A DNA stretch of 64,000 bases, from contig NZ_JPWF01000003.1 of assembly GCF_003326675.1 (NCBI RefSeq), forward strand, positions 248,001 through 312,000, read 5' to 3'. The notes beneath the pieces were generated by a model. The model ran no database searches and had not been told where the DNA came from. It saw only the letters and a program-made list of their open reading frames with translations. Of this stretch, positions 28,975 to 38,057 are shown one piece after another. Made by a program: the position numbers and the translations under genes. Source of the stretch: Thalassospira profundimaris (GTDB lineage: Bacteria > Pseudomonadota > Alphaproteobacteria > Rhodospirillales > Thalassospiraceae). Within the stretch, counting starts at the first letter, position 1. Each line of letters starts with the position of its first letter.

Positions 28975-29484
28975 TCACATCGTTAGTGTGCCGCGTGAAA
29001 TCGCAGCCACACCGGTACGCGAAATTTCCGAAAGCCCCAATGGCGCCATCAATTTGATGAAGGCATCAATCTTTTCGGGGCTGCCGATGATTTCATAAAC
29101 GAAGGAATTGTTGGTCGCATCGACTGCGCGGGCCTTGAAGATGTCGGCAATACGCAGGGATTCAACGCGCTTTTCACCCGTTGCAATCACTTTGACCAAT
29201 GCCAGTTCACGCTCGACACTCGGACCGGCCAGGGTCAGGTCGCTGACCTTGTGAACCGGGACAAGACGCGAAAGCTGTGCCTTGATCTGTTCGATTACCA
29301 TCGGCGTACCGGAGGTAACCACAGTGATGCGGGACTGATGGGCATCGGCGTCGACTTCGGCAACGGTCAGGCTTTCGATGTTGTAGCCACGGCCGGAAAA
29401 CAGGCCGATAACACGGGCCAGAACGCCAGATTCGTTGTCCACCAGAACAGATATGGTGTGTTTCGAGATTTCGGTTTCTTTCAC
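28975..29484 (-). CDS. ilvN: Acetolactate synthase small (regulatory) subunit
   Basis: I choose the GTG at 29484 because GGAGC lies 6 bases upstream and gives a 169-residue protein of usual length; an in-frame ATG at 29556 is possible. The ACT domain begins HTISVLVDNESGVLARVIGLFSGRGYNIES-like at residues about 9-38. A C-terminal half typical of IlvN/IlvH follows. It stabilises IlvB and confers feedback control by valine. Placed between ilvB and ilvC on the minus strand. Confidence 0.93.
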   Translation of the reverse strand: MKETEISKHTISVLVDNESGVLARVIGLFSGRGYNIESLTVAEVDADAHQSRITVVTSGTPMVIEQIKAQLSRLVPVHKVSDLTLAGPSVERELALVKVIATGEKRVESLRIADIFKARAVDATNNSFVYEIIGSPEKIDAFIKLMAPLGLSEISRTGVAAISRGTLTM

Positions 29485-29597
29485 GGTTTCGCTCCGTAAG
29501 TACTCGGCCGGGGGCACATTTTGGTTTTTATGTACCGCCCGTGCCGGCCTTTTCATTATGGTTTGATGAGTTCGTCTCGCACGTTCTTTGGTGCGGA

Positions 29598-31361
29598 TCA
29601 GACCAGAACCATCCCTTCGTCGGAATCAATGGCTTCGTTGCCGTCGGTTTCTTGCCCAAGCAGCATTTCGTTATGCGGCTTGCCCGACGGGATCATCGGA
29701 TAGCAGTTTTCCTTGTCATCGACAGCAACATCCAGGATCACCGGACCATCAATCTCGAGCATCTGCTTGATGGTATCATCCAGATCAGCCGGATTGTTAC
29801 AGGTCAGACCGGTAAAGCCGAATGCCTCGGACAGTTTGACGAAGTCAGGCAGGGTCTCGCTATAACTTTCGGAATAGCGCGAACCGTGCAGAAGCTGCTG
29901 CCACTGACGAACCATGCCCATGTAACGGTTATTCAGGATCACGGTTTTGATCGGCAGACGATACTGCGTCATCGTCGCGCATTCCTGAATGTTCATCATG
30001 ATGGACGCATCACCGGTAAAGCAGACAACTGTCGCATCGGGATGGGCAACCTGAACGCCAAGGGCTGCCGGCATGCCATAGCCCATGGTGCCAAGACCAC
30101 CGGACGTCATCCATTCATACGGATGTTCGAACCCGAAATGCTGGGCTGCCCACATCTGGTGCTGACCAACATCGGTGGTGATATAGGTCTTGCGATCACG
30201 GGTCAGGGCATGAACACGACGGATAACGTGTTGCGGCTTGATAACGTCTTTGGGCTGCTTGTAGGACAGGCAGTGTTTGCCGCGCCATCCTTCGATTTCA
30301 TCCCACCAGCTATCAAGTGCGGTCGCATCGATCTTGTACTGTTTTGCTTTCCAGATCTTGATCATGTCTTCAAGGACATGGCCAACATCACCAACAATCC
30401 CGATATCGACCGGAACGTTTTTGTTGATCGAGCTCTGATCGATATCGATCTGGATTTTCTGCGAATTCGGCGCAAAGAAATCAAGGTTGCCGGTCACGCG
30501 GTCATCGAAACGTGCGCCGATGGCGACCATAACGTCGCAATCATGCATCGACATGTTCGATTCATAGGTGCCGTGCATCCCGACCATGCCGAGATACTGT
30601 TTGTCCGATGCCGGGTATGCACCAAGGCCCATCAGGGTCAGGGTGATCGGCGCGCCGATCATGCGGGTGAACTCGGTCAGAAGCTTGCAGGCCTGGGTGC
30701 CGGAATTGATGACACCGCCGCCGCAATACAGGATCGGCTTTTTCGCCGATGCCAGCATTTCAAGCGCTTCTTCGATCTGGCTGCGTTCGCCTTTAACCAC
30801 CGGGTTATAGGTGCGATGCTGAACCTGGCTCGGCTCCATATAGGGGGCCTTGCCAACAAGGATATCCTTGGGAAGATCGATCACAACCGGGCCCGGACGG
30901 CCGCTTGACGCGACGTGGAAGGCCTCGTGCATGGTGCGTGCAAGACGATCCGGATTTTTCACCAGATAGTTGTGCTTGGTGCACGGGCGGGTAATGCCCG
31001 TGGTGTCAGCTTCCTGGAACGCATCATTCCCGATCAAATGAGTCGGGACCTGACCGGTCAGGCAGACAACTGGAATAGAATCCATCAACGCGTCGGTAAG
31101 GCCCGTAACAGCGTTTGTCGCACCCGGTCCCGAGGTTACCAGCACAACGCCGACCTTACCGGTCGAGCGGGCGTAACCTTCAGCAGCGTGGACAGCAGCC
31201 TGTTCATGGCGCACTAGAACGTGACGAATCCGGTTTTGTTTAAATATCTCGTCATATAGCGGTAGGACAGCGCCGCCAGGATAGCCGAACACGACTTCCA
31301 CACCCTGATCAGCAAGGGCCTGCAACACTACTTCCGAACCGCTTAAAATACGTTCTGCCAT
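29598..31361 (-). CDS. ilvB: Acetolactate synthase large (catalytic) subunit
   Basis: 587 residues. N-terminal thiamine diphosphate part has GYPGGAVLPLYD and the catalytic Glu in VRHEQAAVHAAEGYAR. The C-terminal part has the GDASIMMNIQE ThDP-Mg motif, with NNRYMGMVRQWQ after it. Catalyses condensation of pyruvate to acetolactate, the first common step for branched-chain amino acids. AAAGAGG precedes the ATG. Transcription runs into ilvN and ilvC; no leader peptide with branched-chain codon runs was recognised upstream. Confidence 0.97.
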   Translation of the reverse strand: MAERILSGSEVVLQALADQGVEVVFGYPGGAVLPLYDEIFKQNRIRHVLVRHEQAAVHAAEGYARSTGKVGVVLVTSGPGATNAVTGLTDALMDSIPVVCLTGQVPTHLIGNDAFQEADTTGITRPCTKHNYLVKNPDRLARTMHEAFHVASSGRPGPVVIDLPKDILVGKAPYMEPSQVQHRTYNPVVKGERSQIEEALEMLASAKKPILYCGGGVINSGTQACKLLTEFTRMIGAPITLTLMGLGAYPASDKQYLGMVGMHGTYESNMSMHDCDVMVAIGARFDDRVTGNLDFFAPNSQKIQIDIDQSSINKNVPVDIGIVGDVGHVLEDMIKIWKAKQYKIDATALDSWWDEIEGWRGKHCLSYKQPKDVIKPQHVIRRVHALTRDRKTYITTDVGQHQMWAAQHFGFEHPYEWMTSGGLGTMGYGMPAALGVQVAHPDATVVCFTGDASIMMNIQECATMTQYRLPIKTVILNNRYMGMVRQWQQLLHGSRYSESYSETLPDFVKLSEAFGFTGLTCNNPADLDDTIKQMLEIDGPVILDVAVDDKENCYPMIPSGKPHNEMLLGQETDGNEAIDSDEGMVLV

Positions 31362-31427
31362 GATTTTCGAGCCTCTTTACTTAACGACAACAACGTGTCG
31401 CGTGATAACCGCGTGATTGAAACATGA

Positions 31428-31448
31428 TCCAATTATCCTCAAATTGGA
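31428..31448. promoter_or_regulatory. Inverted repeat upstream of ilvB
   Basis: TCCAATT (31428-31434), 7-base spacer, AATTGGA (31442-31448); perfect. On the minus strand it overlaps a possible -35 (TTGGAT) about 75 bases before ilvB. A candidate operator; the binding protein is unknown. Confidence 0.4.
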
Positions 31449-31452
31449 GTTG

Positions 31453-31492
31453 AAAAATCCGCCGAAACGGCGGTTTTCCGCCATTTCGGCGG
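31453..31492 (-). terminator. Intrinsic terminator after miaA
   Basis: 15-bp stem with one mismatch (31478-31492 with 31459-31473), a 4-base loop and a T run on the minus strand (31457-31453). Separates miaA from the ilv operon. Confidence 0.85.
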
Positions 31493-31513
31493 GGGAAGCG
31501 CCAACCTATCGCC

Positions 31514-32482
31514 TCACTTTGGCGTGGTCAACAGAAATTGGTTAATATCATGACGCATTTTTGCTGCCAAACTTTCCGAATATTGCGCGTCGATGATTTC
31601 CTTGTCGGTCATTTGGTGTCGAAACCACGTTAATTGGCGCTTTGCGTAACGTCTGGTTTCGCGCTGGGATTTCTCTTTGGCGGTGGCCAAATCAATCTCT
31701 CCGGCAAGATATGCGCCAAGCTCCCGGACGCCGACAGCCTTCATCACCGGTGCCGCTTCAGGCAGCTCAAGCGCAATCAAATCGCGGACTTCGTCAATGG
31801 CACCCTGTTCAAGCATAAGGTCAAAGCGCCGGTTGCAGCGATCATAAAGAATGTCGCGCAGCGGCATATAACAGAGTTTCCTGAACTTCATATTTGCAGG
31901 TGGCGTGATCACCGGTTCCTTGTGCCAGGATGCCAAGCCGCGTCCGGTATGGGCAAAGACCTCGGCGGCGCGAATCAGGCGTTGGGTGTTTGTGCCATCC
32001 AGCGTCGCGGCGGTGTCCGGATCGTTCTTTTTAAGCTTTTCAAAGAACGCTGCATGGCCCAAATCTTCAAGTTCGGCGGTAATACTGTCGCGAATCCGGG
32101 CCGGGACATCGGGAATCGGGGCGATTCCTTCGGTCAGGGCATTCAGATACATGCCCGTTCCGCCCGTGATGATCGGAAGTTTGCCCGAGGCGTGACAGTC
32201 ATTGATCTCCGCCATGGCCATTTCGCGCCATTTACCCGCCGAACATGCTTCACGCCCGGACAACACACCATAAAGCCGGTGGGGGGCACGCGATGTTTCG
32301 CTTTCATCGGGGCGCGCACTTAGAACACGGAGTTCCTCATAAACCTGCATGCTGTCGGCATTAATCACCACACCGTCAAAGGCTTCGGCCATATCAAGCG
32401 CAAGCGCAGATTTGCCGCTGGCAGTCGGGCCGGCAACGATCAGAACAGGGGTAAAGGAATTGTTGGCGTTAACAGCCGACAT
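31514..32482 (-). CDS. miaA: tRNA dimethylallyltransferase
   Basis: 322 residues from the ATG at 32482; upstream in-frame starts add residues not seen in the family. The P-loop GPTASGKS is at residues 18-25, followed by INADSMQVYEELRVLSARP and the substrate motif ITGGTGMYLNAL. The RRYAKRQLTWFR segment near the end is typical. It adds a dimethylallyl group to A37 of tRNAs reading UNN codons. Its start region faces serB, which runs the other way. Confidence 0.95.
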   Translation of the reverse strand: MSAVNANNSFTPVLIVAGPTASGKSALALDMAEAFDGVVINADSMQVYEELRVLSARPDESETSRAPHRLYGVLSGREACSAGKWREMAMAEINDCHASGKLPIITGGTGMYLNALTEGIAPIPDVPARIRDSITAELEDLGHAAFFEKLKKNDPDTAATLDGTNTQRLIRAAEVFAHTGRGLASWHKEPVITPPANMKFRKLCYMPLRDILYDRCNRRFDLMLEQGAIDEVRDLIALELPEAAPVMKAVGVRELGAYLAGEIDLATAKEKSQRETRRYAKRQLTWFRHQMTDKEIIDAQYSESLAAKMRHDINQFLLTTPK

Positions 32483-32689
32483 AAAAGGCACTTCCGTCTT
32501 CAAAGAATCAAAGGTCGCACAGTCTATTGGGTTCGTTCCCAAAGGCATAGTGATTTGGGGCCGGGCAAACTTGCAAAAAACACGTAAGCTGCAAGGCTTG
32601 GGCGAAAGTTCTCTTGCCACAGTCGGGCGCAATTCGGATAAAGGCGACAAATCTGTTTAATGCCTTTTCCGCCAAGGAGCCCGCAGACC

Positions 32690-33580
32690 ATGAAATTGGT
32701 ACTGACCCTGATTGCCGCCCCGAATTCAAATGCACTGACCAAGCACGTTGTTGATCAGGCCGCAATCGCATTGACCGGTGCCGGTGCACTGGTTGGTGAT
32801 GTCACCTGGCTGGCCGAGGGCGAGGCATGTGATCTGATCTTTGATGGCGTTACCCTTGATGTTGCCGATACCAGCCTTGCCGAGGCGGAACTTGGTGTTG
32901 ATGCCATCACCCAGAAAATCGCCACCCGTCGCAAGAAGTTGCTGATTGCCGATATGGACAGCACCATGGTGACGGGCGAGACCCTTGATGAACTTGCCGA
33001 GTTTGCTGGTGTCAAAGAACGTGTTGCGGCGATCACCGCACGCGCGATGAATGGTGAACTGGATTTCGAGGCGGCCCTTGATGAGCGTGTCGGCCTTCTT
33101 GAAGGCATGTCGACCGGGATGCTGAAAGAGGCATGGAAAACTGTCGAATATACCGGCGGGGCCAAAACCCTTGTTGCCACCATGAAGGCCAATGGTGCCT
33201 TTGCGGCACTGGTTTCGGGCGGGTTTGATTTCTTTACCGGCGCGGTTCGCGCCGAACTTGGCTTTGATTACGATCAGGCCAACGTCCTGATCGAAGCCGA
33301 TGGCAAACTGACCGGCAAGGTTCAAAAACCGGTTCTGGACCGTCAGGCCAAGGTTGATGCGCTTGAAGCCCTGTCCGAACAGCAGGGCATTACTGTCGAA
33401 GACGCGATTGCGGTTGGCGACGGTGCCAATGATCTTCAGATGATCTCGCTTGCCGGGACCGGTGTTGCCTTCCACGCCAAGCCGTCCGTTCAGGAACAGG
33501 CACGCATTTGTGTCAATCACGGTGATCTGACCGCACTGCTGTTCATGCAGGGCTATGCAAAGGCCGATTTCGTTTCCTGA
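32690..33580 (+). CDS. serB: Phosphoserine phosphatase
   Basis: 296 residues from the ATG at 32690, preceded by AAGGAG. The HAD catalytic motif DMDST is at residues 88-92 (Asp88, Asp90), with MVTGETLDELAE after it; motif III is VGDGANDLQM. The N-terminal ~80 residues form the ACT-like part usual in the longer SerB proteins. Releases serine from phosphoserine, last step of serine synthesis. Divergent from miaA. Confidence 0.95.
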   Translation: MKLVLTLIAAPNSNALTKHVVDQAAIALTGAGALVGDVTWLAEGEACDLIFDGVTLDVADTSLAEAELGVDAITQKIATRRKKLLIADMDSTMVTGETLDELAEFAGVKERVAAITARAMNGELDFEAALDERVGLLEGMSTGMLKEAWKTVEYTGGAKTLVATMKANGAFAALVSGGFDFFTGAVRAELGFDYDQANVLIEADGKLTGKVQKPVLDRQAKVDALEALSEQQGITVEDAIAVGDGANDLQMISLAGTGVAFHAKPSVQEQARICVNHGDLTALLFMQGYAKADFVS

Positions 33581-33599
33581 TACCGGAAATGTTGCAAAG

Positions 33600-33635
33600 A
33601 AAAAGGGCGGCCTGCCAAGCAGGTCGCCCTTTTTT
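33600..33635. terminator. Bidirectional terminator between serB and the Do protease gene
   Basis: Stem 33600-33614 with 33620-33634, containing one G-T pair, 5-base loop, A run and T run on either side. Confidence 0.85.
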
Positions 33636-33657
33636 CATGTCAGTTCGGTTGGAATGC

Positions 33658-35151
33658 TTATTCAGCAACCGAAAGGGTCAGGCCGAAGTAACGCGGGCCA
33701 GCAGATGTTTCGATCAACATCAGGATGGTGCGTTTGTCGTCATCCACTGCGGTTTTGACCGCCTTGGTCACGTCTTCAACATTCGAAACCGAGCTGTGCG
33801 ATGCCTCGATGATGATGTCGCCTGGACGCACACCTTTTTCAGCGGCATAGCTGTCGCTTGCAACATCGGTGACGATCACGCCTTCGGTGCCTTCGGCAAG
33901 GTTATAGCGCTGACGCAGGCTGTCATCGACATTGGCAACCTTGATGCCAAGCTCTGAAATGCTGGCCTCGGCGATTGCCGGTGCTTCCTTGCCTTCCGAG
34001 GTCGTTGCACTTGCGGCAATGACTTCTTCTTCAAGTTCGCCAAGCTCGACCTGAACCGTCTGCTTTTTGCCATCGCGCCAGATTTCCACATCGACATCCT
34101 TGCCGATTTTGGTTTCTGCAACGATACGCGGCAGGCGACGCATGCTTTCAACATCCTTGCCATCAAACTTCAGGATGACGTCACCCTGCTTGATGCCGGC
34201 TTTCTTGGCCGGGCTGTCATCAGACACGCCTGCGACCATTGCGCCGGTTGCGGTATCAAGACCAACGGAGTCGGCGATGTCGTCAGTAACGGTCTGGATG
34301 TGAACCCCAAGCCAGCCACGACGGGTACGGCCATATTCCTTAAGCTGGTCAACCACGCCCTGGGCAATAGCCGACGGAATGGCAAAGCCGATCCCGACCG
34401 ATCCACCGGACGGCGAATAGATTGCGCTGTTAATACCGATCACATCGCCATCAAGATCAAACAGCGGACCGCCAGAGTTACCACGGTTGATCGACGCATC
34501 CGTCTGGATGAAATCGTCATACGGGCCCTGATTGATGTCGCGGTTACGCGCCGAGATGATACCAGCGGTCACCGTGCCGCCAAGACCGAACGGGTTACCG
34601 ATCGCCATGGCCCAGTCACCGATACGTGCCTTGTCGGAATCGCCCCATTTGACGAACGGAAGGTCGTCTTTGGGTTCGACTTTCAAAAGGGCAACGTCGG
34701 TTTTCGGGTCACGACCGACCAGTTCGGCGGCAAGGGTTTCGCCATCATGAAGGCGTACGCTGATTTCATCGGCACCATCAATCACGTGGTTGTTGGTGAC
34801 GATGTAACCATCCGCCGAGATGATAAAGCCGGAACCAAGGGCGGTGGCACGACGCTTTTGCGGGGCCTGACCACCTTGGCCGCCCTGACCGTTACGATCC
34901 ATGAAATCACGGAAAAGGTCTTCAAACGGCGAACCCGGAGGGAACTGGAAATCCGGTCCCTGACGTTCAGCGACCATCTGGCTGGTAGAGATATACACAA
35001 CACTTGGCAAAAGCTTTTCGGCCAAGTCTGCGAAACTTTCAGGAGCGGGGCGGGCATTCGCGATTTGCGAAACACTGGTCACGCCAAGGAGAACAATCAC
35101 CAGTGCTGCGCTTACTTTCGACCGCACCGGGTTGTATAATGCTTGTAGCAT
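33658..35151 (-). CDS. Do-type periplasmic serine endoprotease (DegP/DegQ family)
   Basis: 497 residues from the ATG at 35151 (AGGA 8 bases upstream); a GTG ten codons earlier is possible. Signal peptide (VSAALVIVLLGVTSVSQIANA) then the trypsin-like domain with His in NNHVID, Asp in TDVALLKV and Ser in GNSGGPL. Two PDZ domains follow (GAMVAGVSDDSPAKKAGIKQGD and GVIVTDVASDSYAAEKGVRPGD). Degrades or chaperones misfolded envelope proteins. Lies downstream of hflK-hflC and DUF2065 on the same strand, the familiar envelope quality-control grouping. Confidence 0.93.
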   Translation of the reverse strand: MLQALYNPVRSKVSAALVIVLLGVTSVSQIANARPAPESFADLAEKLLPSVVYISTSQMVAERQGPDFQFPPGSPFEDLFRDFMDRNGQGGQGGQAPQKRRATALGSGFIISADGYIVTNNHVIDGADEISVRLHDGETLAAELVGRDPKTDVALLKVEPKDDLPFVKWGDSDKARIGDWAMAIGNPFGLGGTVTAGIISARNRDINQGPYDDFIQTDASINRGNSGGPLFDLDGDVIGINSAIYSPSGGSVGIGFAIPSAIAQGVVDQLKEYGRTRRGWLGVHIQTVTDDIADSVGLDTATGAMVAGVSDDSPAKKAGIKQGDVILKFDGKDVESMRRLPRIVAETKIGKDVDVEIWRDGKKQTVQVELGELEEEVIAASATTSEGKEAPAIAEASISELGIKVANVDDSLRQRYNLAEGTEGVIVTDVASDSYAAEKGVRPGDIIIEASHSSVSNVEDVTKAVKTAVDDDKRTILMLIETSAGPRYFGLTLSVAE

Positions 35152-35348
35152 GTGTCTGATCCTGTTCGTTGCCGCGTTCACGGTATTTGTAATTCTGTTT
35201 TTGCAGCGCGCGATGAGGGTATTTTACCCGTCGCTTAAGTAATCAAATCAACCCCGACTTTGGCAGAATTTGGGCGGTACTTGGAAAAATCAAGGAATTC
35301 TCGGCACAATGTTGTGACACCCTTGGCGTTTCTGGCGGTTTGCAAGGC

Positions 35349-35540
35349 TTAGAGCCAGACTCTGACTGCCCAGATTGCGCCAATGGAAACGACCGCCGCG
35401 ACAAGGCCACCGATGCGCAGCTGGGATTCAGGGATTTCCTGAACAAGTTCCCACACCCTTTTCGCGCCGCCGGGAAACAGGGAATAAAACATGCCCTCCA
35501 GCGCAATGGCCAGTAGTATGGCAGTAACAAGTTCCTTCAT
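35349..35540 (-). CDS. DUF2065 (YjeT-like) small membrane protein
   Basis: 63 residues, two membrane helices (about 5-22 and 44-62) joined by an EIPESQLR loop, as in DUF2065. Function is unknown; it is commonly found beside hflC. The 197 bases to the Do protease hold no gene. Confidence 0.8.
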   Translation of the reverse strand: MKELVTAILLAIALEGMFYSLFPGGAKRVWELVQEIPESQLRIGGLVAAVVSIGAIWAVRVWL

Positions 35541-35611
35541 GGTCGAGGACGTTCCGGCGGTTTTAAAAGCCTGTCTTACGGGGTACGCCGACAGGACATA
35601 TTTATGAAAAC

Positions 35612-35647
35612 AAAAAGGGCGACCAAGCTAATATGCCGGTCGCCCTT
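35612..35647 (-). terminator. Intrinsic terminator after hflC
   Basis: Ten-base-pair stem (AAGGGCGACC at 35615-35624 with GGTCGCCCTT at 35638-35647), followed on the minus strand by TTTTTGTTTT. Suggests DUF2065 is only partly co-transcribed with hflC. Confidence 0.75.
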
Positions 35648-35656
35648 ATGTTTTGT

Positions 35657-36529
35657 CTAGCGGCTTGTGTTAGGCGCTGACTTATTAAAGTATTGGAAAA
35701 ACTCGCTGTCTGGTGAAAGTACCATGGTCGAGCCGTTCGAAAGCGCCGTTTTGTAGGCTTCTAGCGAACGATAGAATTCAAAGAATTCCGCGTCCTTGCC
35801 ATACGCTTTACCGAGGATCACGTTACGTTGACCATCGCCTTCACCGCGCAGGACTTCGGCCTGACGGTTGGCTTCGGCGATGATACCGATACGTTCACGA
35901 TCCGCTTCTGCCTGGATTTTCGCCTTGAGTTCTTCACCCTCTGCGCGAAGCTGTGCGGCTTCGGCGACACGCGAAGAACGCATACGGTTATATACCGCCT
36001 GCGAGGTTTCCTGCGGAAGATCGGTACGACCGATACGGACATCGATCAGCTCGACACCGAATTCCTTGGCCGGCTCAACGAGCGTTGCCTGAATCTTTTC
36101 CATGATCTGTGCACGGTTGTCCGACAGCATCGACACAAGCGGGGCCTGTGCCAGTTCACCACGGATAACCGAGTTCAGACGCTGACCAAACAGCTGCACG
36201 AAGTTGGCAGAGTTGGTCGCACGCTGACGGAAAGTCAGGGGATCAATGATTCTCCAGCGGGCAAAGCTGTCAACATTGACGCGCTTCTGGTCCGAAAGAA
36301 GAACCTGCTGTACCGGCGGATCGAGTTCAAGAATACGACGCTCGTAATATTCCACGTTCTGGATCGGCAGTTTGAAATGCAGACCCGGCTCGGAAACCGC
36401 ATGAACCGGATTACCGAACTGAAGAACAAGTGCCTGCTGGTCCTGACGAACCGTAAAGACACACATCGAACCAACGACAGCGGCAATAACAAGGACGACG
36501 CCAGCGGCAATAAGTTTAGGACTTGCCAT
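35657..36529 (-). CDS. hflC: HflC, SPFH-family modulator of FtsH
   Basis: 290 residues. One N-terminal membrane anchor (about 5-26), a band-7 domain with LQFGNPVHAVSEPGLHFKLP, then a long Ala/Glu/Arg-rich helical region (AAQLRAEGEELKAKIQAEADRE). Forms the HflKC periplasmic cage around FtsH. Its ATG overlaps the hflK stop by one base (TAATG). Confidence 0.95.
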   Translation of the reverse strand: MASPKLIAAGVVLVIAAVVGSMCVFTVRQDQQALVLQFGNPVHAVSEPGLHFKLPIQNVEYYERRILELDPPVQQVLLSDQKRVNVDSFARWRIIDPLTFRQRATNSANFVQLFGQRLNSVIRGELAQAPLVSMLSDNRAQIMEKIQATLVEPAKEFGVELIDVRIGRTDLPQETSQAVYNRMRSSRVAEAAQLRAEGEELKAKIQAEADRERIGIIAEANRQAEVLRGEGDGQRNVILGKAYGKDAEFFEFYRSLEAYKTALSNGSTMVLSPDSEFFQYFNKSAPNTSR

Positions 36530-37656
36530 TAGTTGTTGCCTCCTGCATTCGCACGTTTCTGAACTTCGGGCAGCGGCAGGTAAGGTACAACACCGTTGCC
36601 AGCGCCGTTCTGGTCAATGATGACCTTCTCGGACTTGTTCAGAATGTCCTGCATGGTTTCAAGATACAGGCGACGGGTGGTTACGTCCTGTGCGGTCAGA
36701 TAGGAGTTATAGACCGAGGTAAAGCGTTCTGCTTCACCTTCCGCTTCCTTGGTCACACGATCCTTATAGGCGCGTGCCTGAAGAACCTGACGTTCTGCTT
36801 CACCCTTTGCGCGCGGGATGATGTCGTTGCGATAGGCCAGTGCTTCGTTCTGGGAACGGTCACGGTCCTGACGCGCACGCTGCACATCGTTGAACGCGTC
36901 GATAACATCACGGGGCGGGTCCACTTTCTGCATCTTCACTTCTGCAATGAAGATACCGGAATCATAACCGTCCATGATTTTCTGAAGCAGGGTACGGGTC
37001 TGTTCCTCAACCCGGACACGGCCCACAGTCAGGGCTTCTTCCAGATTGGTTTTCCCGATCACTTCACGCATCGCACTTTCGGATGCCAGCTTGATGGTGT
37101 TTTCCGGATCGCGAACATTGAACAGATATGCGCCCGCGTCGCTGATACGCCACTGAACAACATAATCGATGTCGATGATGTTCTGATCACCGGTCAGCAT
37201 CAGGCTTTCTTCCGGGACATCACGCGAACCGTTCGACGCCACGGTGCCTGCACCGCGATAGCCAACCTCGATCTGGTTGGTACGTTCGACGTTCGGCTTG
37301 ATGACCTCGCCGATCGGTGCCGGCAGGAAGTAGTTCAGACCCGGACCGGTGGTGCCAACCCATTTGCCAAACAGAAGCGTCACGCCCTGTTCGCCCGGCT
37401 GGACACGGTAAAAACCGGTCAAAAGCCACAACCCGATGACTGCGATACCAATCAGGACGAAACCTTTATATCCGCCACCACCGGGGAACAGCCGTTTCAG
37501 GCGTTCCTGGCCTTTACGAATCATTTCATCAAAATCAGGGGGCGTATTTCCGCCGCCGCCACCACCCTGAGGACGCTGTCCCCACGGGTTCTGGCCGCCG
37601 CCGTTATTTCCGCCGCCACCCCAGGGGCCGCCGCCCCCTTGTGAATTCCAAGGCAT
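36529..37656 (-). CDS. hflK: HflK, SPFH-family modulator of FtsH
   Basis: 375 residues from the ATG at 37656 (AGAGGAAAA upstream); the frame is open further to 37935 but that part is non-coding in character. The N-terminal cytosolic tail is Gly/Pro/Gln-rich (residues 1-40), followed by a membrane helix (about 63-82) and a band-7 domain with FRVQPGEQGVTLLFGKW. The C-terminal coiled region ends in PEVQKRANAGGNN. Partner of HflC. Confidence 0.95.
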   Translation of the reverse strand: MPWNSQGGGGPWGGGGNNGGGQNPWGQRPQGGGGGGNTPPDFDEMIRKGQERLKRLFPGGGGYKGFVLIGIAVIGLWLLTGFYRVQPGEQGVTLLFGKWVGTTGPGLNYFLPAPIGEVIKPNVERTNQIEVGYRGAGTVASNGSRDVPEESLMLTGDQNIIDIDYVVQWRISDAGAYLFNVRDPENTIKLASESAMREVIGKTNLEEALTVGRVRVEEQTRTLLQKIMDGYDSGIFIAEVKMQKVDPPRDVIDAFNDVQRARQDRDRSQNEALAYRNDIIPRAKGEAERQVLQARAYKDRVTKEAEGEAERFTSVYNSYLTAQDVTTRRLYLETMQDILNKSEKVIIDQNGAGNGVVPYLPLPEVQKRANAGGNN

Positions 37657-37726
37657 CGAGTGTTTTCCTCTTCTTGCCGTTCGGTGTTTATCTTTGTTTA
37701 CCGAGCTTGGGGACGTTACCCCCAAT

Positions 37727-37959
37727 GCATGCTCCATCCAACAAGATCGACTGTACCATTCTGGCGCAGGTAATGACCAAGCCACAAATGTGATTTGGTC
37801 AAATTGACATTTCGCACGATCAGGACCGGTTAAACCGGGCAATCTTCGCGCGATCAGAGTTCTGCCGCACCGGAATGACATGTTGATCATATGCCACTTG
37901 GTGGTGCAACCGATTGCAGGCCATAGCAAACTCACTAAATCTTGTTGGACGGAGCATGC
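37727..37959. promoter_or_regulatory. hflK/mrp divergent control region with 21-bp inverted repeats
   Basis: The 401 bases between the divergent starts hold no supported gene. Two 21-base copies of ATCTTGTTGGAYGGAGCATGC lie in opposite orientation, at 37727-37747 (reading toward hflK) and 37939-37959 (reading toward mrp), with one mismatch and 191 bases between. In the mrp direction TTGGAC plus TTATAT 18 bases further on could be a promoter. The symmetrical placement suggests a shared regulator. Confidence 0.55.
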
Positions 37960-38057
37960 CCTTAGGCCTTATATGACAGCTTGCCTTGCAAAACAATGTT
38001 ACGCGCCCGCAAGTTCTGTGTGACCACGGACTTAAGCCAAAATTTGGAGACCGCAAT

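Noticed and set aside
29541..30908. 455-residue open frame on the plus strand
   Set aside because: Antisense to ilvB; no recognisable domain.
36523..37644. 373-residue open frame on the plus strand
   Set aside because: Antisense to hflK and adjoining the hflC start; no motif or ribosome site.
37656..37935. N-terminal extension of HflK
   Set aside because: Runs through the divergent control region; the ATG at 37656 with AGAGG gives the standard Gly-rich start.
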